Part shown: positions 8,147 through 17,890 of the stretch, piece after piece | Layout: every line of letters starts with the position of its first letter | Position numbering within the stretch: the first letter of the stretch is position 1 | Source: Treponema sp. | Lineage (GTDB): Bacteria > Spirochaetota > Spirochaetia > Treponematales > Breznakiellaceae | Length of the DNA stretch: 64,000 nucleotides | NCBI GenBank assembly: GCA_031256035.1 | Contig: JAIRRJ010000087.1 | Location: forward strand, 1 to 64,000 | Reading direction: 5' to 3' | The notes under the pieces: generated by a model | Databases searched by the model: none | The model's input: only the letters and a program-made list of their open reading frames with translations | Told to the model about the DNA's origin: nothing | Translations under genes and position numbers: made by a program

Positions 8147-9195
8147 TGTATACCAGAGAAATTCTGCCTCCAAGAGCCTCGCCCATTGAAGATGGGAATC
8201 CTTTGCAGGGGACATGGAACCAAGCTTTTGAAAAGGTTGATTTGCTGGAAATCCGCAAACCTTTCCGGTATCCCATGCCCCGCTGGGCAAGAGACAGCCG
8301 CATAAAAGAATGGGAATGTTTCAATGTTCAAGATGACCATTTTATGCTGGAAGCTATTTTGTGCAATGTTAAATTGTACCGAATGGCTCAGGTTTTGCTT
8401 TACGACAAGGATAATGGAAAAAAATTTATTTTCAGAAAACTGATGCCCGGCACGGGCTGGCATCTTCCCAACAGTCTTGCAAATGCTTCGGTGGACAGCC
8501 GCTCTTCCCGGTTTTTTTTTCGTATTCATGTCTGGCTTGACGCCGATACTGTAAAACTCGATCTTAACATTGAAGCGACACGCCGGCGCCCTTCATTAAC
8601 AGTTCATCTTGCGTATAATATCAATAGTCAGGATGTTACTCCGATGGCGGTTTCTCTGGGGTTTACCGGCCAGCGTATCATGTATGTTTACAAAGCGCTT
8701 GCCCCGGTACGCGGAGACATGGTTTTCGGCGGGCATCATATCAGCCTGAAACAGGATTCCTGTTCAGGGTTTTTTTGCGATTACAAAGGTTTTTTTCCTT
8801 ACCGTATGCAGGAAACAATATGCAGTGCGGCGGGTTTTGACGCGGAAAACAGGAGGTTTGGTTTCCATATTGCCGAAAATCAAACAAGGGAAACCAATAA
8901 AAACAACGAAAATGCGTTGTGGGTAAACGGACGATTAACTCCCCTTCCGTCAGTGCGTATCACAATGCCCAGCGGTCCCGATGCCGATTGGGTTATTCAG
9001 GATGTTGAAGGAATGGTGGATTTGACATTTACTCCGAAAGAACAAAACAAAAGCGAGGCGAGGCTGATTTTTACAAATACTGATTTGAACGCTCCGCTGG
9101 GTTATTACAACGGGATGCTGGTAAATGCCGAAGGAGAGCAAATACAGGTTCGCAATCTTTTTGGAATGATAGAGAAACTCTATTTGAGGGTGTGA
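8146..9195 (+). CDS. DUF2804 family protein
   Basis: A 349-residue soluble protein of the DUF2804 family, whose function is unknown. Recognisable features are the N-terminal REILPPRASPIEDGNPLQGTW, and a beta-rich body with FGGHHISLKQDSCSGFFCDY and a late VEGMVDLTFTP. I place the start at GTG 8146, because family members begin just before the REILPP motif and a TGn-TATACT promoter element ends 6 nt upstream; a GTG at 8080 would add 22 unrelated residues. The next gene follows with 2 bp between, so the two are probably co-transcribed. Confidence 0.8.
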   Translation: MYTREILPPRASPIEDGNPLQGTWNQAFEKVDLLEIRKPFRYPMPRWARDSRIKEWECFNVQDDHFMLEAILCNVKLYRMAQVLLYDKDNGKKFIFRKLMPGTGWHLPNSLANASVDSRSSRFFFRIHVWLDADTVKLDLNIEATRRRPSLTVHLAYNINSQDVTPMAVSLGFTGQRIMYVYKALAPVRGDMVFGGHHISLKQDSCSGFFCDYKGFFPYRMQETICSAAGFDAENRRFGFHIAENQTRETNKNNENALWVNGRLTPLPSVRITMPSGPDADWVIQDVEGMVDLTFTPKEQNKSEARLIFTNTDLNAPLGYYNGMLVNAEGEQIQVRNLFGMIEKLYLRV

Positions 9196-9197
9196 TT

Positions 9198-11285
9198 ATG
9201 GCTAAAAAAACCGAAAATGCAGTCTACGCGCCGGGTGAGCTGGGGCGTGTCCGGGATAGGTTAGGTACTCTTGATGATACTGAAGCGAAACGGGTAGCCC
9301 AGCTTCTCGGCGGAGAGGTAGGGACGGAGCGGAACGCGGAACCGGATGCAAAAAGCAAAAAACCGGTCAGGCGTGAAACTGTGGAACTGGTTGTCGGAGG
9401 ATCGGGACGGCGAAGGCGCGGCCGCGCAATTGATATGCCAGGAGATGAAGATGAAGGAAGCGGTAAAAAGTTTAAGCTTAATGAGCCGTTCCCAGGAGAT
9501 GATCCTTCGACTCCGGCAAAGCTCGGTTATTTTGAACGGGTAAAAATCGATCAGTTTTCAGGCCAGCTTGCGTTCGAGATAAAAAGTTCCATTCAGGTAC
9601 TGACTTCGATGCTGTCTTTTTTCAGGGAACCTATTGATTATGTAAATCCCCGTTTTGTAACCAAACGGATGAATGAATATTACAAAAAAATTGAACAACT
9701 GGTAACTTCATCCAGAAATCTTTTTCCTCAACATAACACAAAACGTAATAATCAGCTTAAAAGAGCATCTCCGTTTGTTTATAAAGTGCTGGATACCTTT
9801 CGCACATGGAACATTGAATCACTCGCAGGTAACATAGCTGAGTTACAGGCTCATCCCCGCAGTACAAAAGTTACTGATTTTGTGGAAATTCTGAAGGCGG
9901 TATATAAACCGCTTTATGTACTGGATGACCTTAACACTGAAAGCATCAAATCCGCATTTAAGTTAATTTACAAAGTTCTGTATATTGAAAGCCCTCTGGA
10001 TGCGAAGGAAAAGTATCAGGATATTATCCGCAACATAATCACCGCGCTGGTGACTATCCGGCGTGATGTGCAATTCGGCATGTATCCGCTTCTGATGAAG
10101 CTTATTTCCGACCGTTTCATTCCCTATGAACGATTTTTCATTGAACGCCGTCGGCGCTTTATGGCTTTTTTGAATGTTACGGAACAGGAACAATTAAACG
10201 CGGCGGATTTAAGCATCCAGCAAATTGAAAATATGGATGTTGAAGCCCTTAAGGAAAATCAGGAAGAACAGGTCAATACCGAAGGCGGTGAGAATTCAGG
10301 AGAAGATGTCCCTGAAGAAGACCTGAATGATCCGAAAGTGATTGCCCGAAAGGCAAAGGAAGAGGCTGAAAAAGCTGAAACTAAAGCCCTGGATCAGGGT
10401 AAATCGGCGCTGGAAGCCCTTTTCCCCAAGGCAGGCTGGGATAAACTGGAAGAGTACCCGGATTTATACCCGTATTTTTCGGATTTATACAGCATAAAGC
10501 GCGGTTATGAATTGATTGCACCTACCGATCCGCTCCAGCAAATTTCCATACTCATGCATATTCTTGAGGATATTTTCTACGGAATGCGTTATGTGAAATT
10601 CGGGACTATCATTGGTCCTGACGGCAACTCTGTAAATGTAGGCGAGGAACTGGGCGAAATAGTTAATAACTGGAGAAGATATATAGAGACCAGCTTTGCA
10701 AAGGATTATCTGCCGCGCCTGGCGGAATACTGCCGTATGCTGGAAAATTCGGAAGAAGCAAGAACATCAGCCTACGCGAGAAAAAACATTAATGAACTCC
10801 ATTGGATTAAGCGGCTTTACTTCCTTCCGTACTACAAATTTGAATCATTGGGGCCTCCCCCGTTCCACAAACAGGATGTTACCGCCATTTACAGTCAAAT
10901 CAGGAAAATGCGTAAATATCTTACCTCAATAGCTATGGGTATTGAACAGGGTACACAGGCCGGAGGCGCAGCTGTTAAAGCTCCCTGCGATGGCATCTAT
11001 AACCCTTGGGAAGCGTATAATTTCGAAATACCAAACTCAGTATCCAAACGCTTAAATATGATGCTGCCGTCTGAAAAAAGAATAAACGCAACTCTTATTT
11101 TCTTTTCACTCTCGACAATCGCAGTGCTGGACTACATTGTAAATAATGAAAATAGCTGGGCTTACGGAGGCCGTCCGGGGCCGCTTTTCCGCAGTATCAG
11201 AGATGAAGGAATAACGCCCTTGTTTGGAGTGGACATAAAAGTTGATGCAGATAAAATATTCAAGGATTCGTTGAAAAAGGGATGA
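9198..11285 (+). CDS. large cytoplasmic protein conserved in treponemes (possibly DUF5312)
   Basis: A 695-residue protein without signal peptide or membrane segment. Residues 1-100 are charged and of low complexity. The middle is helical, with conserved-looking blocks such as YVNPRFVTKRMNEYYKK. A strongly acidic, Glu/Asn-rich linker lies around residues 355-400, and the C-terminal part has further helical blocks (ELHWIKRLYFLPYYKFE). It resembles the large spirochaete-specific family that I believe Pfam lists as DUF5312, but I could not verify this. No enzymatic motif is visible. ATG 9198 is preferred over an overlapping GTG at 9192 because GAGG lies upstream. It is the middle gene of a run from 8146 to 11682. 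Confidence 0.7.
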   Translation: MAKKTENAVYAPGELGRVRDRLGTLDDTEAKRVAQLLGGEVGTERNAEPDAKSKKPVRRETVELVVGGSGRRRRGRAIDMPGDEDEGSGKKFKLNEPFPGDDPSTPAKLGYFERVKIDQFSGQLAFEIKSSIQVLTSMLSFFREPIDYVNPRFVTKRMNEYYKKIEQLVTSSRNLFPQHNTKRNNQLKRASPFVYKVLDTFRTWNIESLAGNIAELQAHPRSTKVTDFVEILKAVYKPLYVLDDLNTESIKSAFKLIYKVLYIESPLDAKEKYQDIIRNIITALVTIRRDVQFGMYPLLMKLISDRFIPYERFFIERRRRFMAFLNVTEQEQLNAADLSIQQIENMDVEALKENQEEQVNTEGGENSGEDVPEEDLNDPKVIARKAKEEAEKAETKALDQGKSALEALFPKAGWDKLEEYPDLYPYFSDLYSIKRGYELIAPTDPLQQISILMHILEDIFYGMRYVKFGTIIGPDGNSVNVGEELGEIVNNWRRYIETSFAKDYLPRLAEYCRMLENSEEARTSAYARKNINELHWIKRLYFLPYYKFESLGPPPFHKQDVTAIYSQIRKMRKYLTSIAMGIEQGTQAGGAAVKAPCDGIYNPWEAYNFEIPNSVSKRLNMMLPSEKRINATLIFFSLSTIAVLDYIVNNENSWAYGGRPGPLFRSIRDEGITPLFGVDIKVDADKIFKDSLKKG

Positions 11286-11292
11286 CCTCGTT

Positions 11293-11682
11293 ATGAGGAA
11301 AGCAGTTTTTTTGAGCATATTAATTTTTGTTTCAGGTGTTTTACCCGGTCAGGAGTTAAACCATGCTGATTTTTTCCGCAATTTAAATGATACGATAAAT
11401 AACTTTGATTTTGCCAATTACAAACCCGGCAGTGATGGTCTTTTATTTTTGCCCAGTGTATACCTGAGCAAAAAGTGGGAGACTTACGCCAGTTTCGGAA
11501 TTATGATAAACAATCCGTTTTATGAAAGACCGCATTTTGAAAACGATGAACTGGATGAAAATCGTGTAACTACTGTGTTCAAAGCCGCTATTCTTGTTCA
11601 TCACAGAAAAACAAATCTTATGTTGTATGTCGATTATTACAGCGATTATTCCTGGGGACTGAGCTTTAGGCTGAAATATTAG
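11293..11682 (+). CDS. small secreted protein of unknown function
   Basis: A 129-residue protein with a typical signal peptide (MRKAVFLSILIFVSGVLPG, cleavage probably near residue 19-20). The mature part alternates aromatic and polar residues (GLLFLPSVYLSKKWETYASF, later SWGLSFRLKY) and ends in a tyrosine, consistent with a small beta-sheet or outer-membrane-associated protein. It lies 7 bp after the 695-residue gene and probably shares its transcript. I do not recognise a family. Confidence 0.65.
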   Translation: MRKAVFLSILIFVSGVLPGQELNHADFFRNLNDTINNFDFANYKPGSDGLLFLPSVYLSKKWETYASFGIMINNPFYERPHFENDELDENRVTTVFKAAILVHHRKTNLMLYVDYYSDYSWGLSFRLKY

Positions 11683-11728
11683 GCTGACTTGTCTTGATGT
11701 TTACTTCAAAAGTTCACTTCAGGAAATC

Positions 11729-14272
11729 TCACTTCAAAAAGTGGCGCAGTTTTTCCATGACTATGTTGAAATCCAGAGGTTTCCCGATATGATCATCCAT
11801 TCCCGCTTCCAAACATCTGTTGACATCCTCCACAAACACATTTGCGGTCATGGCAATAATTGGCGCGCGCTTATATGGTTTTTTGTTTTTTGCCTGTTCG
11901 ATTGCGCGTATGCGGCGTGTTGCATCGTAGCCGTCCATTTCGGGCATTTGCACATCCATCAAAATCAGCTCGTATTTTTCCGGCGCTTCATTGAATATAC
12001 GAACAGCTTCCGCTCCGTTTTCCGCACACTCTATCTCAAGTTGTGTCGGCTCAAGCAGGGCTAATACAATCTCGCGGTTAATCTCGACATCTTCAGCTAA
12101 CAGTATGCGCCGCCCTGCGAATATTCCATCAATTTTGAGCTGCGCTTCTTCTGTGTGCCGCTGCCCCAGACCCAGCGATTCGCTTATAGCATCCGATATT
12201 GCCGATGGGAACAACGGCTTTGACAGGAATTTATCAACACCCGCTTTTTTGGCTTCTTCCGCTATTTTGCTCCATTCGGCGGCAGATATCATAATCACCA
12301 CGGAATTTGCGGATACCCGCCCTTTCAATTCTCTTGCTAGTTGAATGCCGTCCATGCCCGGCATTTTCCAGTCAACAAAATAAATGTGGCAGATGCCGTT
12401 CTGCGCAACAAGCCGGAGCGCTTCGTCTCCACTGATGGCAGTTTCGCAGAATATGCCAAGCCCCTGAGCAATTTCGTTGAAATATTTCAAAATATCGGGA
12501 TCATCATCCACTGCCATGATGCGGACATTGCCCCAATTGATGCCGCGCGCCAAAAGCCTCTGTCTTTCCACACTGCCCCGTTTCATCATAAAGGTGAAGG
12601 CAAAAGTAGAACCCTTTTCAGGTTCGGAGTGAACCCAGATTTTGCCGCCCATTAGTTCAACAATGTTTTTGGAAATCGAAAGACCCAGCCCCGTACCGCC
12701 GAATTTGCGCGTTGTGCTGGACTCGGCCTGTTCAAATGAAGTGAACAGACGTTCCTGTTGAGCGGGGTTGATGCCAATCCCGGTGTCAGTTATTGAAATC
12801 TGCACGGTACAGCCTTTTTCATCTTCTTCCACAAAGCGCGTATTGAGGGTGATTGAACCCTGTTCAGGCGTGAATTTAATCGCGTTTCCAAGCAGATTTG
12901 TAATTACCTGCGCCAGCCGCTGGTCATCACCGATCATTGTTTTTGGGATGTCTCTGTCGATGTGTACTGTGAACTTGTGCTGTTTTTCATCCATGCGGAA
13001 GTTGACGACATTCACCACCCGTTGAAGCATTTTCTCGAAATCAAACTCATCCGGTACAAGTTCAAATTTGTTCGCTTCAATTTTTGACATGTCCAGAATA
13101 TCGTTGATTACGCCGAGCAGGTGGTTCGAAGCATCCTCAACTTTAGAAAAGCAATAATCCTTGCGTTCAGAGTTGGCGGCTGATTTTCCGATAGTGGTCA
13201 TGCCAATGATGGCATTTAACGGCGTGCGTATCTCATGGCTCATATTTGCCAGGAATGCGCTTTTGTGCCTGCTCTCCGTGTCCGATTTTTCTCTTGCCGC
13301 GTCAATGCGAATCAGAATGATGCTCAGCAGCACCGTAAACGCCGCGCCCAGCATACTGAGGATAGAAATCATGTTTGTCGCATTGTGATAGTATGGGCGT
13401 TTTGGCGCCACAAGGCCAAAATACCAGCCATTTGAAAGACGCCGGAAAAAAGCGACAGACTTTTCGCCTTTGTAACTCATCACCGAACGTTCGGAAATTT
13501 CCACTCCTTTTTGCAATTCATCCGCAAGATTTGAAATTGGGAGCGTTGGGTCATGCATGCTTCTGCCGACATAATCCTGGTTTTCATGGGCGAGGATTAT
13601 CAAATCCCTGCTAATCAACATTCCATAACCGCCCTGGGCCAATGATGTTTCGACAATTTCCCTTCCGAGGGTCGCCATCCTTATTCGAAGAACAATAACG
13701 CCCAGCAGGCGGCCTTCATCATCAAAAATACATTGTGAATATATTAGGACGGTTTCTCCTGTTATAATATCTTCATAAGACAGCGTTTCTGCAACATCGC
13801 CGTTGGCCGCGACAGCGTTTATGTACCAGGGACGTTCTTTAGGATGATAGCCGGCCAGCCGGTCCCAGACAAAACTTTCTATAAAGAAAGGGCCGCCGGG
13901 AAGCATTTCAAAATAACCTGCTATGCCCATGAAACAATTCATATGCTTTTCACTGGAAGCCATACTCTCGGCTATTTCATTAAAGTACCCATGTATCTTG
14001 TCCTCATAATCGCCGTGTAAAATCATGTTACGCACTGAATGTGCAATTATGTCCAACATTCCTGCATGTTCCTGGACATCGGACTCGGTTTTCGCCTGCT
14101 CAAAAGCAAGCACGGTCTCCGTGTTGCGAACCAGCTCTTTTTGTATGATCCTGCTTATGAAGAAATAGCTCAAAACTACCATCGCCGCAAATGCAAGCGC
14201 TGTGATCAGCAATTGTATATACAACGAACGTTTGGGCTTTATTTCCCGTATCAAGACATGTATTACTGACAT
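11729..14272 (-). CDS. membrane hybrid sensor histidine kinase with two receiver domains
   Basis: An 847-residue kinase. TM1 is at about residues 20-42, followed by a ~250-residue periplasmic sensor of the double-Cache type, TM2 near 300-322, HisKA with FLANMSHEIRTPLNAIIGM (phospho-His in the HE motif), and HATPase_c with TDTGIGI and GGTGLGLSISK. Two receiver domains follow: the first has VDDDPDI and phospho-Asp in VDWKMPGMDG, the second has AEDVEINREI and MDVQMPEMDG. No Hpt or output domain is present, so signalling must pass to another protein. The start ATG 14272 has AGAGAG upstream. It is separated by 9 bp from the following kinase gene on the same strand; the two look like paralogues. 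Confidence 0.93.
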   Translation of the reverse strand: MSVIHVLIREIKPKRSLYIQLLITALAFAAMVVLSYFFISRIIQKELVRNTETVLAFEQAKTESDVQEHAGMLDIIAHSVRNMILHGDYEDKIHGYFNEIAESMASSEKHMNCFMGIAGYFEMLPGGPFFIESFVWDRLAGYHPKERPWYINAVAANGDVAETLSYEDIITGETVLIYSQCIFDDEGRLLGVIVLRIRMATLGREIVETSLAQGGYGMLISRDLIILAHENQDYVGRSMHDPTLPISNLADELQKGVEISERSVMSYKGEKSVAFFRRLSNGWYFGLVAPKRPYYHNATNMISILSMLGAAFTVLLSIILIRIDAAREKSDTESRHKSAFLANMSHEIRTPLNAIIGMTTIGKSAANSERKDYCFSKVEDASNHLLGVINDILDMSKIEANKFELVPDEFDFEKMLQRVVNVVNFRMDEKQHKFTVHIDRDIPKTMIGDDQRLAQVITNLLGNAIKFTPEQGSITLNTRFVEEDEKGCTVQISITDTGIGINPAQQERLFTSFEQAESSTTRKFGGTGLGLSISKNIVELMGGKIWVHSEPEKGSTFAFTFMMKRGSVERQRLLARGINWGNVRIMAVDDDPDILKYFNEIAQGLGIFCETAISGDEALRLVAQNGICHIYFVDWKMPGMDGIQLARELKGRVSANSVVIMISAAEWSKIAEEAKKAGVDKFLSKPLFPSAISDAISESLGLGQRHTEEAQLKIDGIFAGRRILLAEDVEINREIVLALLEPTQLEIECAENGAEAVRIFNEAPEKYELILMDVQMPEMDGYDATRRIRAIEQAKNKKPYKRAPIIAMTANVFVEDVNRCLEAGMDDHIGKPLDFNIVMEKLRHFLK

Positions 14273-14281
14273 ATATTCTCT

Positions 14282-17200
14282 CTAGTTAATGTTACCACTT
14301 TTTTGCAAATATGTGCGCAATTTTTCCAAAACTATTCCAAAATCCAGAGGTTTCCCCACATGGTCATTCATTCCGGCTTCCAGACACCTGTCAATATCTT
14401 CCTTAAATACATTAGCGGTCATTGCAATAATGGGGACTTGTTTCCCGGTTTTCCCTTTCCGTTCAGCTTCAAAAGAGCGTATGCGGCGTGTTGCATCGTA
14501 GCCGTCCATTTCGGGCATTTGCACATCCATGAAAATCATCCTGTATTTATCAGGTTTTTCAATGAACATATTGACGGCTTGTGTTCCGTTTTCTGCGCAG
14601 TCAATCTCCAGAAGCGTTGGCTCAAGCAGCGTCAGCACAATTTCGCGGTTAATCTCCACATCTTCGGCGAGTAGTATACAATGTCCCGCAAAAACGCCTT
14701 CGGTGATTTCATCCGCCTGCTGTTCTTTGGACATGTCATGAATGTCCTGATTTTTCTCCTCGCCGCGCTTTGCCTGAATCGTAAAAGCAAAAGTAGAACC
14801 CTTTGCAGGTTTGGATTCGACCCATATTTTTCCGCCCATCATTTCTACAATGTTTTTGGAAATCGAAAGCCCCAGCCCCGTGCCTCCGTATTTGCGAACA
14901 GTACTGCTCTCCGCCTGCTGGAAAGACTGGAAAAGTTTTGCCTGCTGTTCGGGGCTTATGCCGATTCCAGTATCTGTTACCGAAACCTGTATGATGCAGG
15001 AGGAACCGTTGGTTCCTTTCGAACCTTCGGTACCCTTGGAATCTTCTTCTCCCAAAAAGCGCGCGTCAAGGGTGATGCTGCCATTTTCGGGTGTGAACTT
15101 GACCGCGTTTGCCAGCAGATTTGTAACGACCTGCGCCAGCCGCTGATCATCCCCGATCAGAATTTTTGGGATGGCGGGATCAACATTCACCAGAAGCTTT
15201 TGCTTTTTTTCTTCTACGCGGAAGTTTATGACGCTCACTACCTTTTGTAACATTCTCTCAAAATCAAATTCGATGTATGACAATTCAAGCTTGTTCGCCT
15301 CGATTTTTGACATGTCCAGCACATCGTTGATTACGCCGAGCAGGTGCGTTGATGCGTCTTCAATCTTGGTTAGCGCGTAATTTTTACGCTCCATGTTCGC
15401 GGCGTTTTTTCCAATCGCCGTCATGCCGATTATTGCGTTCAGCGGCGTACGCATTTCATGGCTCATGTTTGAAAGGAACTCGCCTTTCGCCCTGCTTGCC
15501 ACTGTCGCCTTTTGAAGAGCATCTTTCAGCATTGTGTTGTAAATGTCGCGCATGATAACGCCCGCGATGGTACTTGCAGTCATAGCGACAAAAGATTTTT
15601 CGTTATATGTCCAATGGCGGGGCGTATGACATTGCTCTACAGCCAAAGCCCCCCATAAATGCCCTTCAACATAAAGCGGCGCGCAGATGAACGCACATAC
15701 ATCAGCAGTTAACAGCTCATGAAATGCCTCAACAGGGCTTGCGGCAATATCCTCGCAGGAAATTACCGGTACGGTAGAACAATCGGGCAGCCATTCGGGG
15801 AAGTTGGATCTAATCAAGCCCAGCAAATCGAATTTTACCATGCGCGGCGGCAAACCGTCTGCAGACCAATGATGCGCAGGCCGGGTTGTGTTCTGCTTGT
15901 AATCAATACTAAAGATAAACACCAAAGATACATTATGATAATGACCCAGCTTTGCGATGGCTTCTTTGGCATGCGTTTCAGAATCGCCGGAGGCAATAAA
16001 ACCTCGTGAGATTTCGGAAATTAATTCCTGCTGCTCCAGCCGGATTTTAAGCAGTTCGCTTTGTTCGCGTATGTTTTCCATCATCTTTTTGGAGCCGCGC
16101 AAATCGTATTTGAACGAAATAAGAAATTTTTTACCCTTGTGTGTTACCTGCGTCAGCGTGTTCTCCACCGGGATCAACTCACCTTCAAGCGACTTGTGTA
16201 CCCACTCGTAAACAGTTTGTCCGCTGGTGAACGCTTCATCCATCTTCGTCTTTGCTTCTTCAAAGGATTCAATCCCGCCGGACTGCGATTCGGGTACAAA
16301 ACGCTCCCAATAATTCTCCAACAGGTATTGTTTGTCAGTGCAGGCAAACATCCGCATTGTGGCGTCATTGCAGTCAATTGCGTGCATGTCCTCATCAAAA
16401 AGCACATACGGAATGGGGCTTGCTTCCGCTATGGCGCGGGTCTGTTCATTCGCATTGGCTACATTTTGTTCCATTTCGGAGCGTATAACTATGTTCACGC
16501 ACAACAAGCCCGCCGAGCGCATCATATCAACATTGTCATTCTCAAAGTAACGTTCGTTATGCCGGTCTTCAAAAAGCATGAAGCCCCAAAATACGCCGTT
16601 GATAAACACCGGCATGATAAAGACCGATACAACTCCGAACGCTTTCAGCATGGCGGCTTCGGGCAGAAGGTGTACCGGACTGTTAATCACTTCGCCGCTT
16701 GACAACAGCCCTTCCCAGCGCGGCGCAAGCCTCGCGTATGTAACATCTTCGAGTCCCGGCGTTGGTTCGGTAGTTCCGCCCGATTTACGGTCCCACCTGT
16801 AAATCTGCGATACATGCAAACCATCGCTTTTCATGAAATTGCGCCAGATGGACATTCTGTCCAAATTGAGCATGTCGGCAATCAATGTAACGCCCGCCGT
16901 CATGGTATTCTCGAAGGATGCGCTGCTTTGTGAAAGGAAGATGATTGCAGCTTCATTCAGTGTTTCCGTCATTTTTTCCCGGCGGATGAGAGTAGTCAAA
17001 ACATCGTTGGCGTTTTTTGATGTTTCAGCCCTGATGATAGCGTTGGCGCATAAACGAGCGGCTGAATACAGTAAATCGATACAGCCTTCGTCAAAATATT
17101 CATCACGGGTATGGTCCTGCAGGGCAACACCGCCCCAAAATTCTCCGTGCGTGAAAACGGGCACGATCAATATCGACTTAATGCCGAACATATCCAGAAA

Positions 17201-17557
17201 GGCGCTCTCATCTTCCGTCATGCCGCTTTTCCTGATTTTTACGTTTTCGCCATTCGACAATATTGATATCCAGCGCGCCAGTACCGGTATGTCCGGCAAA
17301 ACCTTTAAGTCTTCATCTAAAAAAATCAGCCCGCCTTCCGCTTTGTCCCAGCGGTATATCTGCCCAAACCGTTTTTGCCCGTCAATATCCAGCCTGCGGT
17401 AAAAAACGACGCGATCCAGACCAACCGCTTCTGCTATCGGTCTGATGCCGTTTGTCATTACATCGTCAAATGTTTTTTCATCATGGGAGGTAAATATGTC
17501 TATCGCTTTATTCAAGGCGTCAACTATGGCGGCTCGGCGTTCGGATAAATTTTTCAT
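14282..17557 (-). CDS. soluble GAF/PAS hybrid sensor histidine kinase
   Basis: A 1091-residue cytoplasmic kinase with no membrane segment. Order: GAF-like domain (about 1-185), GAF-like (200-365), PAS (375-490, ANEQTRAIAEASPIPYVLFD), GAF (505-660), HisKA (FLSNMSHEMRTPLNAIIGM), HATPase_c (TDTGIGI, GGTGLGLSISK) and one receiver domain (AEDVEINREI, MDVQMPEMDG). The first two GAF domains share FWGG/FWGF-type motifs and look like an internal duplication. A low-complexity insert, repeating KGT with Ser and Glu, sits inside the ATPase domain just before the TDTG motif. The gene is upstream of the 847-residue kinase in one transcription unit. The start ATG 17557 has only a weak CGGA; a TATAAT lies 9 nt upstream, so the leader may be very short. 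Confidence 0.92.
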   Translation of the reverse strand: MKNLSERRAAIVDALNKAIDIFTSHDEKTFDDVMTNGIRPIAEAVGLDRVVFYRRLDIDGQKRFGQIYRWDKAEGGLIFLDEDLKVLPDIPVLARWISILSNGENVKIRKSGMTEDESAFLDMFGIKSILIVPVFTHGEFWGGVALQDHTRDEYFDEGCIDLLYSAARLCANAIIRAETSKNANDVLTTLIRREKMTETLNEAAIIFLSQSSASFENTMTAGVTLIADMLNLDRMSIWRNFMKSDGLHVSQIYRWDRKSGGTTEPTPGLEDVTYARLAPRWEGLLSSGEVINSPVHLLPEAAMLKAFGVVSVFIMPVFINGVFWGFMLFEDRHNERYFENDNVDMMRSAGLLCVNIVIRSEMEQNVANANEQTRAIAEASPIPYVLFDEDMHAIDCNDATMRMFACTDKQYLLENYWERFVPESQSGGIESFEEAKTKMDEAFTSGQTVYEWVHKSLEGELIPVENTLTQVTHKGKKFLISFKYDLRGSKKMMENIREQSELLKIRLEQQELISEISRGFIASGDSETHAKEAIAKLGHYHNVSLVFIFSIDYKQNTTRPAHHWSADGLPPRMVKFDLLGLIRSNFPEWLPDCSTVPVISCEDIAASPVEAFHELLTADVCAFICAPLYVEGHLWGALAVEQCHTPRHWTYNEKSFVAMTASTIAGVIMRDIYNTMLKDALQKATVASRAKGEFLSNMSHEMRTPLNAIIGMTAIGKNAANMERKNYALTKIEDASTHLLGVINDVLDMSKIEANKLELSYIEFDFERMLQKVVSVINFRVEEKKQKLLVNVDPAIPKILIGDDQRLAQVVTNLLANAVKFTPENGSITLDARFLGEEDSKGTEGSKGTNGSSCIIQVSVTDTGIGISPEQQAKLFQSFQQAESSTVRKYGGTGLGLSISKNIVEMMGGKIWVESKPAKGSTFAFTIQAKRGEEKNQDIHDMSKEQQADEITEGVFAGHCILLAEDVEINREIVLTLLEPTLLEIDCAENGTQAVNMFIEKPDKYRMIFMDVQMPEMDGYDATRRIRSFEAERKGKTGKQVPIIAMTANVFKEDIDRCLEAGMNDHVGKPLDFGIVLEKLRTYLQKSGNIN

Positions 17558-17643
17558 TCCGTATACATTATACTACAAATGTCAATTTGGTATCTTGAAA
17601 TTTCCTGCGAAAAAAAGAATACTAAAAACATGGAGAAGAATAA

Positions 17644-17865
17644 ATGAAAGCTACAATTATTGGATTTGTGATTATTGCCGCCGCTGTTTTTGCGATTCTG
17701 CCGAAAGACGTAATCGGTTTTGGGCTTGGCTGGGGAATTTATGTTTTGGCGTTTCTTAAGGGCGGCCTTCCGGTTATCGCGATTTTGGTCGGCATTATCG
17801 CGATTTTCATCGGCATTGCCGACATGAAAGACCGCGCCGAAGCGAAAAAAGAAAACGCCCAGTAA
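17644..17865 (+). CDS. small two-helix membrane protein
   Basis: A 73-residue protein with two hydrophobic helices (residues 4-20, after which comes a Gly-rich FGLGWGIY stretch, and 42-60) and a charged C-terminal tail (DMKDRAEAKKENAQ). ATG 17644 has GGAG upstream. It is followed 25 bp later by the NuoE-like gene and could be the first gene of that operon. No family is recognised; a link to the redox complex is positional inference. Confidence 0.6.
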   Translation: MKATIIGFVIIAAAVFAILPKDVIGFGLGWGIYVLAFLKGGLPVIAILVGIIAIFIGIADMKDRAEAKKENAQ

Positions 17866-17890
17866 TATCGGGTAATTCACACTGACAATC

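Noticed and set aside
8071-8529. Open frame antisense to the 5' part of the DUF2804 gene
   Set aside because: No ribosome-binding site or family resemblance; the DUF2804 reading is supported by motifs.
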